This document shows positions 33,869-42,737 of a stretch of DNA of 64,000 nucleotides, piece by piece. The notes under the pieces were generated by a model, which had not been told where the DNA came from, did not search any database, and was given only the letters and a program-made list of their open reading frames with translations. The translations under genes were made by a program, and so were the position numbers. Source of the DNA: Variovorax sp. EL159 (GTDB lineage Bacteria > Pseudomonadota > Gammaproteobacteria > Burkholderiales > Burkholderiaceae_C); NCBI RefSeq assembly GCF_900100965.1, contig NZ_FMUJ01000001.1, positions 358,272-422,271 of the forward strand, given 5' to 3'. Positions within the stretch are counted from its first letter, which is position 1. Each line of letters begins with the position of its first letter.

Positions 33869-35299
33869 CTAGACGCGAATCACGCGGCCTGGGTTCAGGA
33901 TGTTCTTCGGATCGAGCCCGCGCTTGATCGCCCGCATCATCTCCAGCGCCACTGGCGACTTGTGTTTTTCAAGCTTGTCGACCTTGAGTGAGCCCACGCC
34001 ATGTTCGGCCGAGAACGAGCCGCCGAACTTCTCGACCGCGTCGTACACCAGCGTGTTGATGCGCTCTTCCTCGTTCGCAAGGAAGGCCTTGGTGTCGATG
34101 TTCTCCGGCGCCTGCACGTTGTAGTGCAGGTTGCCGTCGCCCAGGTGGCCGAAGTTGACCAGCCGCACGCCGGCGATCTCGCGCGCCAGCAGCGCGTCGG
34201 TCTCGGCCACGAAGGCGGGGATGCGCGACACCGGGATCGAGATGTCGTGCTTGATGTTCAGCCCTTCTTCGGCCTGGGCGAGCGGAATGTTCTCGCGGAT
34301 GTGCCAGAGCTGGTGCGCCTGCGTGAGGTTCTCGGCCACCACCGCATCGGTCACGCAGCCGTCTTCGAAGGCGGTTTCGAGCAGCGCCTCGAAGCGCGCG
34401 CGGGCATGGTCTTCGGACTCGCTGTCGGAGTTCTCCAGCAGCACGCAGTAAGGCACGGCCGCATCGTCGATGAAGGGCACGCGCAGTTGCGGCATGTGCT
34501 TGGCGACCAGGCTCAACGCGAACTTGCCCATCACCTCGAAGCCCGTGAGGCCCGAGCCCAGTTGCTTGTGCGCCAGGCCCAGCAGCGTGACCGCGTGGTC
34601 GAGCGAAGGCACGGCCGCCCAGGCCGTGAGCTGCGCGGCCGGCAGCGGGTAGAGCTTCATCGTCGCTGCGGTGATGATGCCCAGCGTGCCTTCGCTGCCG
34701 ATCATCAGGTCGCGCAGGTCGTAGCCTGTGTTGTCCTTGCGCAGGCCGCTGGTGCCTTCCCAGATTTCGCCTTGCGGCGTGACCACTTCGAGGCCCAGGC
34801 ACAGTTCGCGCGTGTTGCCGTAGCGCACGACCTGCGTGCCGCCGGCATTGGTCGCGAGGTTGCCGCCGATGGTGCAGCTGCCCTCGGCCGCCAGACTCAG
34901 CGGGAACAGGTAGCCGGCTTTCTCGGCCGTCTCCTGCAGCGTCTGCAGGATGCAGCCGGCCTCGACGGTCATGGTGAGGTTGGCGCCGTCGATGGTGCGG
35001 ATGGTGTTCAGCCGCTGCAGGCTCAGCACGACCTGCGTGCCGCTGTCATCGGGCGTGGAGCCGACCGCCAGTCCGGTGTTGCCGCCTTGCGGCACGATGG
35101 CCGCGCCGGCCGCCGCGCAGGCCTTGACCACGTCGGCCACCTGCTGCGTGCTGCCGGGGCGCACCACGGCCAGCGACTTGCCGCGCGAGCGCTTGCGCCA
35201 GTCCTGTTCGTAGGCCGTCAGGTCGCCTTCGTTCAGAACGTGCGATGCGCCGACGATGGCGCGCAGTTGGTCGATCAGGGCAGTGGAAGAAGTGGTCAT
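33869..35299 (-). CDS. FAD-linked oxidase (GlcD/D-2-hydroxyacid dehydrogenase type)
   Basis: A 476-residue flavoprotein: FAD-binding PCMH domain with VVPQGGNTGLA-like loop (IVPQGGNTGLAVGS), CTIGGNLATNAGG and GTLGIITAATM, then the C-terminal FAD-oxidase domain ending FSAEHGVGSLK and KNILNPGRV. It oxidises D-2-hydroxy acids such as D-lactate, glycolate or D-2-hydroxyglutarate, passing electrons to the quinone pool or ETF; the length and NFGHLGDGNLHYN motif fit the D-2-hydroxyglutarate/D-lactate dehydrogenase group. Its start overlaps the DUF2069 stop (ATGA), although transcription starts upstream in DUF2069. Confidence 0.9.
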   Translation of the reverse strand: MTTSSTALIDQLRAIVGASHVLNEGDLTAYEQDWRKRSRGKSLAVVRPGSTQQVADVVKACAAAGAAIVPQGGNTGLAVGSTPDDSGTQVVLSLQRLNTIRTIDGANLTMTVEAGCILQTLQETAEKAGYLFPLSLAAEGSCTIGGNLATNAGGTQVVRYGNTRELCLGLEVVTPQGEIWEGTSGLRKDNTGYDLRDLMIGSEGTLGIITAATMKLYPLPAAQLTAWAAVPSLDHAVTLLGLAHKQLGSGLTGFEVMGKFALSLVAKHMPQLRVPFIDDAAVPYCVLLENSDSESEDHARARFEALLETAFEDGCVTDAVVAENLTQAHQLWHIRENIPLAQAEEGLNIKHDISIPVSRIPAFVAETDALLAREIAGVRLVNFGHLGDGNLHYNVQAPENIDTKAFLANEEERINTLVYDAVEKFGGSFSAEHGVGSLKVDKLEKHKSPVALEMMRAIKRGLDPKNILNPGRVIRV

Positions 35300-35703
35300 G
35301 GGGTGGAAGCTTCCAGGGAATGAGCGGAGGCCTTGGCGTGGCGCAAGCGCAGGCGCACATGCCAGGCGCATGCGGCGAAGAGCACGAGGCACAGGAGCAC
35401 TTCGATGAGCGCGAGGACCTGCCCCACGCCATTGGTATCGCTCCAGGCGCGCACCACGCCTTCGGTGAAATAGAGCCAGATCATCAGGCTGACCCAGCGG
35501 TAGGTGTACATCCGGTTCTTGTAGAGCCCCGCGAGCGGAATGACGAGCGGCAGCACCTTGAGCGCGAGCAGCGAGCCGCCCGGGCGCAGCGGCGCCAGCC
35601 ACAGCTCCCAGGCCAGGCCCAGCACGATGAGGCCGACAAGGCTGCCCACTGCAAGCCATCGGGTGGCGCGGACGGAAGAAGGCGGGAGTGGAGTGGCGGA
35701 CAC
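35296..35703 (-). CDS. DUF2069 membrane protein
   Basis: A predicted inner-membrane protein with four helices; RATRWLAVGSLVGLIVLGLAWELWL is the first, and LYKNRMYTYRWVSLMIWLYFTEGVVRAWSD is the family core. GTG at 35703 (SATPLPPSSV...) is preferred; ATG codons at 35766 and 35778 are in frame but would abut or overlap the divergent YihY gene and leave no room for promoters. Function unknown. It overlaps the oxidase gene by ATGA. Confidence 0.75.
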   Translation of the reverse strand: MSATPLPPSSVRATRWLAVGSLVGLIVLGLAWELWLAPLRPGGSLLALKVLPLVIPLAGLYKNRMYTYRWVSLMIWLYFTEGVVRAWSDTNGVGQVLALIEVLLCLVLFAACAWHVRLRLRHAKASAHSLEASTP

Positions 35704-35776
35704 GGTGGGCGGCGAAGAGGGGGCGCCGGGCAGGCGGCCAGCGGCGACGAAAAGAGCGGATGGCATGATAGCTGCC

Positions 35777-36976
35777 ATGAATCGCAGGCAGCTCTGGAGG
35801 GATCTTTCGCGCTTTCCGTGGCGCAACACGGCAGCGGTGCTGGGCGAGCGTTTTCGCGAAGACCGGCTCGGGCTCACGGCCAGCAGCCTGACCTTCACCA
35901 CCACCATCGCGATGGTGCCGTTCTTCACGGTGGCGCTGGCGTTGTTCACGGTGTTTCCGATGTTCGCGAAGATGCAGGGCCGCCTGCAGCGCTGGCTGAT
36001 CGAGAGCCTGATTCCGGACAACATCGCGCGCCAGGTGCTCGGCTACCTGAACCAGTTCGCGAGCAAGGCCAGCGGCCTGGGCATTGCGGGCCTGATCGTG
36101 CTGCTGATCACGGCCATCGCGCTGATCCTCACCATCGACAAGACGCTCAACAACATCTGGCGCGTGCGCACGCCGCGGCCGTTCGCGCAGCGGGTGCTGA
36201 TCTATTGGGCGGCCATCACGCTGGGGCCGATCATCCTCGCGGTGAGCCTGTCGACCACTTCCTATGTGGTTTCGGCCACCAGCGACGTGGTCGGGCGCGG
36301 CATGGTCAAGCTGTTCTTCGACACCTTCGAGTTCGCGCTGCTCGCGGTCGGCATGGCCTCGCTGTACCACTACGTGCCCAACACCAATGTGCGCTGGTCG
36401 CATGCCTGGGCCGGCGGCATCTTCGTGGCCGCCGCCATCGAGATCGCCAAGCGCGTGCTGGCCTACTACCTGAGCCTGGTGCCGACCTACTCGGTGCTGT
36501 ACGGCGCCTTCGCCACGTTCCCGATCCTGCTGGTGTGGATCTACGTGGCCTGGGTGATCGTGCTGCTGGGCGCGGTCATCGCGGCCTATCTGCCGAGCCT
36601 GCTCACGGGCGTGGCGCGGCGTGGCGGCAGCGCCGGCTGGCCGTTGCAACTGGCGATGGAAACGCTGCAGCACCTGGCGCGCGCGCAAGCCACGCCGGCC
36701 AAAGGCATGGGTGCGGCCGAACTGGTGACGCGCATGCGGGTCGATGCGCTGCAACTGGCGCCGGTGCTCGAAACGCTGGTGGCGCTCGACTGGATCGCGC
36801 CGCTGGCTGAAGAACCTGCCAACGAAGACCCGCGCTACGTGCTGCTGGCCGACCCCTCGACGCCCATCGAACCGCTGCTTAAAGAGTTGTTGATGCCGCA
36901 GGCTGAGCCGCTCGAAGACCTCTGGCAAAAAGGCCCGTTGCGCACGCTGCGCCTGGGTGACGTGCTATTGATTTAG
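35777..36976 (+). CDS. YihY/virulence factor BrkB family membrane protein
   Basis: A 399-residue protein with six membrane helices of the YihY/BrkB (formerly ribonuclease BN) family. DRLGLTASSLTFTTTIAMVPFFTVALALFTVFP opens the domain, TIDKTLNNIWRVRTPRPFAQRVL is the conserved cytoplasmic loop, and PTYSVLYGAFATFPILLVWIYVAW is the last helix pair. A cytosolic C-terminal winged-helix-like region of about 110 residues follows. Function is not settled; RNase BN activity was misassigned to this family. It is divergent from DUF2069. Confidence 0.9.
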   Translation: MNRRQLWRDLSRFPWRNTAAVLGERFREDRLGLTASSLTFTTTIAMVPFFTVALALFTVFPMFAKMQGRLQRWLIESLIPDNIARQVLGYLNQFASKASGLGIAGLIVLLITAIALILTIDKTLNNIWRVRTPRPFAQRVLIYWAAITLGPIILAVSLSTTSYVVSATSDVVGRGMVKLFFDTFEFALLAVGMASLYHYVPNTNVRWSHAWAGGIFVAAAIEIAKRVLAYYLSLVPTYSVLYGAFATFPILLVWIYVAWVIVLLGAVIAAYLPSLLTGVARRGGSAGWPLQLAMETLQHLARAQATPAKGMGAAELVTRMRVDALQLAPVLETLVALDWIAPLAEEPANEDPRYVLLADPSTPIEPLLKELLMPQAEPLEDLWQKGPLRTLRLGDVLLI

Positions 36977-37007
36977 GAGCAAATTCGCCCGCCGCGCGCT
37001 GTGGGGC

Positions 37008-37346
37008 CTAGATCTTGACCCGGCCCAGCCAGATGTCGCGGTACATCGCCCAGTCGCCCATGAACGAGTAGAGCGGCCGCTTGAACGAGGCGGGCTTGTT
37101 CTTCTCGAAGCCGAAATGCCCGACCCATGCAAAGCCGTAGCCCGCCACCAGCCCGGCCAGCAGCCACAGCGGGTTGAGCGTGACCACCAGCGCCACCAGG
37201 CACAGCAGCGAGATCGTCGAGCCGGCGAAGTGCAGCCGCCGGCAGGTGACGTTGGCGTGTTCGGTCAGGTAGAACGGATAGAACTCCGCAAAGCTCTTGA
37301 AACGGCGCGGATCGACGGCAGATCCCGTGGCAGTCGTTGTGTTCAT
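37008..37346 (-). CDS. Mpo1-like (DUF962) membrane protein
   Basis: A 112-residue protein with FAEFYPFYLTEHANVTCRRLHFAGS, two membrane helices and WVGHFGFEKNKPA. This is the DUF962/Mpo1 pattern, with the paired HxxxxxRxxH and GHxxxExN motifs that bind iron in yeast Mpo1, a fatty acid alpha-oxidation dioxygenase. Convergent with YihY and divergent from the thioredoxin-like gene. Confidence 0.85.
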   Translation of the reverse strand: MNTTTATGSAVDPRRFKSFAEFYPFYLTEHANVTCRRLHFAGSTISLLCLVALVVTLNPLWLLAGLVAGYGFAWVGHFGFEKNKPASFKRPLYSFMGDWAMYRDIWLGRVKI

Positions 37347-37448
37347 CGTGCGAGTCTCCTGCGCCCCGGGAGGGGCTTTGTCCATAATAGCCACGACCTT
37401 CCGGCCGCACCACCCCGGCTCACCTTTCACACCTCTGTCGCATCTGCC

Positions 37449-37835
37449 TTGAGCGCTCTTTCCGCCGCCCCCGAATCCGCCGAGCCGGCCAGCAGCGATG
37501 CGCCCTGGGTCGTGTGCCTGTGCGCCGAATGGTGCGGCACCTGCCGCGACTACCGGCCGCTGCTGGAGCAGGTGGCGCGCGCGCATCCGCAGTTCCGCTT
37601 CGCCTGGGTCGACATCGAAGACCACGCCGACATCGCCGACGCCTTCGATGTCGAGACCTTCCCGACCCTGCTGGTCGCCGGTGCCGACGGCACGCGTTTC
37701 CTGGGCCCGCTGCTGCCGCATGCCGAGACGCTCTCGCGCATGCTCTCGGCGCTGCAGCCGCCCAAGCCGTCGAGCTTCGACGTCGACCTGCTGCTTGCCG
37801 TGCTCAACAAGAAGCCGACCGTCTTCACGGTCTGA
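37449..37835 (+). CDS. Thioredoxin-like protein
   Basis: A 128-residue cytoplasmic thioredoxin fold. The active site is CAEWCGTCRDY (C-x-x-C after the family Trp), FAWVDIEDHADI follows, and the cis-proline is in VETFPTLLV. The first 18 residues are Ala/Ser/Pro-rich and dispensable-looking. The likely start is TTG at 37449; no better in-frame ATG exists nearby. It probably reduces disulfides of an unknown partner. The NAD(P)-binding protein gene follows after 14 bases. Confidence 0.85.
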   Translation: MSALSAAPESAEPASSDAPWVVCLCAEWCGTCRDYRPLLEQVARAHPQFRFAWVDIEDHADIADAFDVETFPTLLVAGADGTRFLGPLLPHAETLSRMLSALQPPKPSSFDVDLLLAVLNKKPTVFTV

Positions 37836-37849
37836 CCGGAACCTCCTCC

Positions 37850-38512
37850 ATGAACATCCTGATCTTTGGCGCCACCGGCATGGTGGGGCAGGGCGTGCTG
37901 CGCGAGTGCCTGCTCGCCCCCGACGTGGAGCGCGTCGTGACGATCGGGCGCAGCGTCACGGGGAACACGCACCCGAAGCTGTACGAGCTGGTCCACAAGG
38001 ACATGTACGACTACAGCGGCATCGAGTCGGAGCTGAAGGGTTTCGATGCCTGCTTCTTCTGCCTGGGCGTGTCGTCCGTCGGCATGAAGGAGCCCGACTA
38101 CAAGCGCGTCACCTACGACCTGACGCTTGCGGCCGCCACGGTGCTCGCGCGGCTCAACCCGGGCATGACCTTCACCTACGTGACGGGCGCCGGCACCGAC
38201 AGCACGGAGCGTGGCAGCAGCATGTGGGCGCGCGTGAAGGGCGCAACCGAAAACGCCTTGCTGCGCCTGCCGTTCAAGGCCGCCTACATGTTCCGCCCCG
38301 GCGTCATCCAGCCGCTGAACGGCGCACGCTCGAAGACGCCGCTGTACAACGGCATCTACGTCGTCATCGCGCCGCTGCTCAGCCTGGCCTACCGGCTCTG
38401 GCCCGACAGGATGACGACCACCGAGCAGGTCGGCCGCGCCATGCTGATCGTGGCGCGACGCGGCGCGCCCAAGGTGCTGCTCGAAACGCCCGACATCAAC
38501 GCGCTGCGCTGA
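37850..38512 (+). CDS. NAD(P)-binding Rossmann protein, SDR-a5/HTATIP2-like
   Basis: A 220-residue protein with the dinucleotide fingerprint ILIFGATGMVGQGVLRECL at the N-terminus and DACFFCLGVSSVGMKEPDY, the usual sign of the atypical short-chain dehydrogenase/epimerase group that includes HTATIP2 (TIP30). A catalytic YxxxK is not evident, so it may bind NADPH as a sensor or chaperone rather than catalyse. It overlaps the convergent hydrolase gene by 17 bases. Confidence 0.82.
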   Translation: MNILIFGATGMVGQGVLRECLLAPDVERVVTIGRSVTGNTHPKLYELVHKDMYDYSGIESELKGFDACFFCLGVSSVGMKEPDYKRVTYDLTLAAATVLARLNPGMTFTYVTGAGTDSTERGSSMWARVKGATENALLRLPFKAAYMFRPGVIQPLNGARSKTPLYNGIYVVIAPLLSLAYRLWPDRMTTTEQVGRAMLIVARRGAPKVLLETPDINALR

Positions 38513-39311
38513 CGAAATCGCGCAGTGCGAACAGCACCTCGTCGGGTGCCTCGCTCATCAGCGCATGGCCGGCGTGCACCGTCACCACCTTGCCGTGCCG
38601 CGCCTTGCCGGCCAGTGCCTTGATGGCGCGCGGCGGCGTCATCTGGTCGGCGTCGCCGAGCAGGAACAGCACGGGGCATTGCACGGCCTCCATCGCGGCT
38701 TCGCCGTTCGCGTAGTCGTTGCAGGCCTTGAAGCCGATGTGGAACACGTTGTGCTCGCGGTTGCTGGCCAGCACCCGGCGCATCAGCGCGCGCGAGCTGC
38801 CGTAGAGCCAGGTGCCCGGGCCGAGCGAAGAGGGCGGCGGCGCCATCAGCGAATGCGAGAAGGTGTTGACCATATGGATGGCGCGTTGCGGATCGCTGAC
38901 CGAGCTTTCGAGCAGCGCGGGCGACACCACCATCGGATACGCCGTGCCGACCATCGCCAGGTGCGTCACGCGCTGCGGCGCACGGGCGGCGGCTTCGAGC
39001 GCGATCAGCGAGCCGAAGCTGTGGCCGATCAGCGCGGCCTTGTCCACGCCGGCCGCATCGAGCAGGGCGATGACGAACTGCGCCGCTTCTTCCACGCTCG
39101 CGGGCGGCGGGCCGTCGCTCTTGCAGTGGCCGGGCAGGTCGACCGCCAGCACGTTCCAGCCGTGGTTGGCGAACCAGCGCGTCTGAAGAATCCATACGCT
39201 GTGGTCGTTCAGCACGCCGTGGATGAACACCGCGGTGGGCTTGGCCGCATCGAAGGGCTTGCCGCCGGTGTAGCAGTAGGTGCTGTGGCCGTTGACTTGA
39301 AGGATGCTCAT
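38496..39311 (-). CDS. Alpha/beta hydrolase
   Basis: A 271-residue alpha/beta hydrolase. VFIHGVLNDHSVW gives the oxyanion region, GHSFGS the nucleophilic elbow Ser, FLLGDADQMTPP the acid and VHAGHALMSEAP the catalytic His. No signal peptide, so cytoplasmic. The substrate (ester, lactone or epoxide) cannot be told. The start at 39311 follows an AGAAAGAGACGCC-type ribosome site. Confidence 0.88.
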   Translation of the reverse strand: MSILQVNGHSTYCYTGGKPFDAAKPTAVFIHGVLNDHSVWILQTRWFANHGWNVLAVDLPGHCKSDGPPPASVEEAAQFVIALLDAAGVDKAALIGHSFGSLIALEAAARAPQRVTHLAMVGTAYPMVVSPALLESSVSDPQRAIHMVNTFSHSLMAPPPSSLGPGTWLYGSSRALMRRVLASNREHNVFHIGFKACNDYANGEAAMEAVQCPVLFLLGDADQMTPPRAIKALAGKARHGKVVTVHAGHALMSEAPDEVLFALRDFVSAAR

Positions 39312-39367
39312 GGCGTCTCTTTCTGGGGTTCTTGTTTGTCTTGTGTTCGTGTGAGGTGGCGGATCAA

Positions 39368-40765
39368 TCAGCGCGCCGACGCGGGCCGGGCGTGCAGGGG
39401 CGGCGCCCAGTCGCGGACCGCGCTCGGCAGGATCTCGCCCGTCTCGTGCTTGAAATGCATCAGCGTGTCGTCGAGCTCGAGGTCCGAACCGTCTCGCAGC
39501 AGGAAGCCGAGGTAGTCGCCGCCTTCGTCTTGCGCGACGAGCAGCGCACGCGCGGCTTCCGGGTGGCTGGCCACCCAGTCGCCGTCGTCGCCGATGTCGT
39601 CCAGCATGCACAGGCGCTCGCGCGGGAACCAGTGCCATTGGCGAGGATCTTGCGCGCCGAGGTCGCCGTCATCCTGGTCTTCATCGCCCTCGTCGGGCTC
39701 CGCATGAACCGGCAGGCCGGTGCGCAGCAACTCGGCGTAGGCCGTGGGCAGCACCAGTTGCGCGACGTCGATCGGCTGCGCGGTCAGCGCCTGCTGCCGG
39801 GCCTGGAGCGCGGCAAAGATTTGCACCGAGCGAGCGCTGGGGTCGGCGTCGGGTGAGGCGGCGATCCGCGACAGCAGCGCGGCGCGCTCCGCACGGAACG
39901 CCGGGCCCTGCATCTCGGCGGGCTGGGCGAAGGCCGAGCGCCATTCCTTGCCGAAGCGCATGCCGGTGAAGCCGCCGTTCGCCAGCGCCTGCCGCAGGTC
40001 GTTGCTGACCAGCGGGGCGCTTTCATCGGGCAGCCAGAGCAGGTCCAGCGGCTGGAGATGGACGGGCCAATGGGCCGATGCCATGTCGAGCACCGGCCGC
40101 CCATGGCGGGACACGCCGGTGGGCTGGAACGCTTCGGCCATGACATGCGCCTCATGTTCGAGTGCGCGCCCCGGCGGCACGTAGCCGGGCGTGCGGGGCA
40201 ACTCCTTTTCGAACTCGGCCGCGGCCTGCGCGACCTGGGCCGCCGTCTCAAAGCTGCCTGCCGCGAAGACGCGGTGGTAGCGCGGCCGGTCTTTCTGCAG
40301 CCGCACAGTGATGCGCAGCGCGGTGCGCGCCAGGTCCAGGCCGTCGAGCCACTGTCCGTCGCCGAGCCAGTGCATCAGCCGGTACTCGGCGCGCTGGCCA
40401 CCGAAGCGTGCGTGGTGGTACGCAGGAAAGCGGGCCTCCACGTCGTACGCGCGGTGGGCCGGCAGCTTGAACTGCGTCAGCAGCGCGTGCAGCCTGAGGC
40501 TGACGAGCAGGCATCTCGCGTGCGGCGAGCCGTCGCCCGACCAGTCGGCCAGGTCGGGAAATCGCGGCGGATGGCCCCAGTCCTGCGACATCTCGATGCG
40601 CTGCGGCGCGGCCCAGAAATGCTCGCGGGTGATCGGCGGCGCGTCGCCGTAGCCGCAATAGGTCTCGCGGTCGCGCGTGCCGTCGGGGCGCATGGCGAAG
40701 AAATGCGGCGCGACGCCGAGCGCGTCCGGGCCCTTCAGCCATTCGAAGAACGGTGTCGGCTCCAT
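39368..40765 (-). CDS. Two-domain protein with immunity-like regions (Imm11/SUKH-like), unproven
   Basis: A 465-residue soluble protein with no signal. Residues about 75-150 (RCLLVSLRLHALLTQFKLPAHRAYDVEARF) recall the DUF1629/Imm11 pattern. The C-terminal 100 residues (QWHWFPRERLCMLDDIGDDGDWVASHPE...GGDYLGFLLRDGSDLELDD) recall SUKH/SMI1-KNR4 proteins. Both are common as immunity proteins against contact-dependent or type VI toxins. No toxin gene is adjacent; the neighbour eight bases upstream is metY. These matches are from memory of motifs and are weak, so the protein should be treated as of unknown function. Confidence 0.6.
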   Translation of the reverse strand: MEPTPFFEWLKGPDALGVAPHFFAMRPDGTRDRETYCGYGDAPPITREHFWAAPQRIEMSQDWGHPPRFPDLADWSGDGSPHARCLLVSLRLHALLTQFKLPAHRAYDVEARFPAYHHARFGGQRAEYRLMHWLGDGQWLDGLDLARTALRITVRLQKDRPRYHRVFAAGSFETAAQVAQAAAEFEKELPRTPGYVPPGRALEHEAHVMAEAFQPTGVSRHGRPVLDMASAHWPVHLQPLDLLWLPDESAPLVSNDLRQALANGGFTGMRFGKEWRSAFAQPAEMQGPAFRAERAALLSRIAASPDADPSARSVQIFAALQARQQALTAQPIDVAQLVLPTAYAELLRTGLPVHAEPDEGDEDQDDGDLGAQDPRQWHWFPRERLCMLDDIGDDGDWVASHPEAARALLVAQDEGGDYLGFLLRDGSDLELDDTLMHFKHETGEILPSAVRDWAPPLHARPASAR

Positions 40766-40773
40766 CGGCGCGG

Positions 40774-42078
40774 TCAGGCTTTTTCCGCCGCCTTCAGCGC
40801 GCGCTTCAAGTCGTCGATCAGGTCGGCCGGGTCTTCGAGGCCGATCGACAGGCGGATCGTGCCTTGCGAAATGCCCGCACCCGCCAGCGCCTCGTCGGTC
40901 ATGCGGAAGTGCGTGGTGCTGGCCGGGTGAATCACCAGGCTGCGGCAGTCGCCCACATTCGCAAGGTGGCTGAAGAGCTTGAGCGCCTCGATGAAGGCCT
41001 TGCCCTGCGCGCGGCTGCCCTTGATGTCGAAGCTGAACACCGCGCCGGCACCGCGCGCGCCGTGGCGCAGCAGCTTCTGTGCGAGCGCGTGGCTCGGATG
41101 CGATTCGATCAGCGGGTGTCCCACGCGCGACACGAACGGATGCGTGGCCAGGAACTCGACCACCTTCTGCGTGTTGCCGATGTGCCGTTCCATGCGCAGC
41201 GGCAGCGTCTCGATGCCCTGCAGGATCAGCCACGCCGTGTGCGGGCTCATCGAGGCGCCGAAGTCGCGCAGCCCTTCGCGGCGGGCGCGCAGCAGGAAGG
41301 CGCCGACGGTGCTTTCCTCGCTGAAGACCATGTTGTGGAAGCCGTCGTAGGCCTGCGTCAGCTCGGCGAATTTGCCCGACTTTTCCCAGTCGAAGCTGCC
41401 GCCGTCGACCACCACGCCGCCGATCACCGTGCCGTGGCCCGAGAGGAACTTGGTGGCCGAGTGATAGACCAGGTCGGCGCCCCAGTCGAAGGGCTTGATG
41501 AGGTAGGGCGAGGTGAGCGTGGAGTCGACCAGCAGCGGCACGCCGGCCTCGTGGGCGATGTCGCTCACGGCCGGGATGTCGAGCACGTCGAGGCCGGGGT
41601 TGCCCACGGTCTCGCCGAAGAAGAGCTTGGTTTCGGGGCGTACCGCCGCGCGCCAGGCGTCGAGGTCGCCGGGCTTCACGAAGGTGGTCTCGATGCCGAA
41701 GCGCCGCATCGTGTAGTGCAGCAGGTTCTGCGAGCCGCCATACAGCGCCGTGCTGGCCACGATGTGCGAGCCGGCGCCCATCAGCGTGGCCACCGACAGG
41801 TGCAGCGCTGCCTGTCCGCTGGCGGTGGCGATGGCGCCGATGCCGCCTTCGAGCGCCGACACGCGCTGCTCCAGCACCGCGTTGGTCGGGTTGCTGATGC
41901 GCGAATACACGTGGCCCGCGCGTTCCAGGTTGAAGAGCGCCGCGGCGTGGTCGCTGGACTCGAAGACGAAGGAGGTGGTCAGGTGGATCGGCACCGCCCG
42001 CGCGCCGGTGGCGGGGTCGGGCGAGGCGCCGGCGTGCAGCGCGAGGGTGTCGAAACCGGGGTCGGAATATCCGGGCAT
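40774..42078 (-). CDS. metY: O-acetylhomoserine sulfhydrylase
   Basis: A 434-residue PLP enzyme of the Cys/Met metabolism family. FDTLALHAGASPDPATGARAVPI and YSRISNPTNAVLEQRVSALEGG form the N-terminal signature, VYHSATKFLSGHGT holds the PLP lysine, and SHLANVGDCRSLVIHPASTTH is the C-terminal hallmark of MetY. It makes homocysteine from O-acetylhomoserine and sulfide. The 164-base upstream gap has no recognisable SAM riboswitch. The gene at 39368 follows after eight bases. Confidence 0.93.
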   Translation of the reverse strand: MPGYSDPGFDTLALHAGASPDPATGARAVPIHLTTSFVFESSDHAAALFNLERAGHVYSRISNPTNAVLEQRVSALEGGIGAIATASGQAALHLSVATLMGAGSHIVASTALYGGSQNLLHYTMRRFGIETTFVKPGDLDAWRAAVRPETKLFFGETVGNPGLDVLDIPAVSDIAHEAGVPLLVDSTLTSPYLIKPFDWGADLVYHSATKFLSGHGTVIGGVVVDGGSFDWEKSGKFAELTQAYDGFHNMVFSEESTVGAFLLRARREGLRDFGASMSPHTAWLILQGIETLPLRMERHIGNTQKVVEFLATHPFVSRVGHPLIESHPSHALAQKLLRHGARGAGAVFSFDIKGSRAQGKAFIEALKLFSHLANVGDCRSLVIHPASTTHFRMTDEALAGAGISQGTIRLSIGLEDPADLIDDLKRALKAAEKA

Positions 42079-42242
42079 GAGGGCCTTTCAGGGTCTGAGC
42101 TGTTGTCTCCTGGCAATGCTCCGTTACGTCCGCAATTCATGCGTGCGCGACAGGGGCGCTCAGGTCGGCGTCGATTGTGGGCTATATTCAAAAACGGCAC
42201 GCCCGCCGAGATAGCCGAGATTGAGTCCGAGAGGAGCACACG

Positions 42243-42695
42243 ATGAAAGTCAGCGACATCCTTCGCGTCAAGGGCAATACGCTCTTCACCATCACACCAG
42301 ACGACCTGCTGGCGCAAGCCGCCAACACCATGGCGGAAAAGGACATCGGTTCGCTGGTGGTCATGGAACACGGCGACCTGGTCGGCATGCTCACCTTCCG
42401 TGAAGTCATCGTCACCATCGTCGGCAACGGCGGACAGCTCGGCACCACCCTGGTCCGCAAGGCCATGGACGACGCCCCCGTCACCTGCACGCTCGAAACC
42501 GACCTCGACGAAATCCGCCGCATCATGCTGGAGCGCCACGCCCGCTACATGCCCGTGATGGACAAGCGCATGCTGATGGGCGTGATCAGCTTCTACGACG
42601 TGGCCAAGGCCGTGGTCGACAGCCAGAACTTCGAGAACAAGATGCTCAAGGCCTACATCCGCGACTGGCCGGCGGAAGACGAAAAGGCCGGCTGA
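42243..42695 (+). CDS. CBS-domain pair protein
   Basis: A 150-residue stand-alone protein made of two CBS motifs: DILRVKGNTLFTITPDDLLAQAANTM...GDLVGMLTFREVIV, and AMDDAPVTCTLETDLDEIRRIMLERHARYMPV...LMGVISFYDVAKAVV. Such pairs bind adenine nucleotides and act as energy sensors, often for partner enzymes. GAGAGGAGCACACG gives a good ribosome site. Its 3' end overlaps a hairpin that may stop transcription from both sides. Confidence 0.9.
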   Translation: MKVSDILRVKGNTLFTITPDDLLAQAANTMAEKDIGSLVVMEHGDLVGMLTFREVIVTIVGNGGQLGTTLVRKAMDDAPVTCTLETDLDEIRRIMLERHARYMPVMDKRMLMGVISFYDVAKAVVDSQNFENKMLKAYIRDWPAEDEKAG

Positions 42696-42704
42696 TCCGG
42701 CCTT
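42684..42704. terminator. Bidirectional hairpin terminator
   Basis: AAGGCCGG-CTGAT-CCGGCCTT is a perfect eight-base stem overlapping the CBS stop codon. Read on the minus strand the stem is followed by TTTTC, so it suits the nucleoside operon ending at 42738 better than the CBS gene. Confidence 0.6.
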
Positions 42705-42737
42705 GCGGGCCCGGCAAAGGCGCGGCGGCCCGCTCGC

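Noticed and set aside
42079..42242. Possible SAM or other riboswitch ahead of metY
   Set aside because: No conserved P1-P4 core or terminator hairpin could be recognised in the 164 bases.
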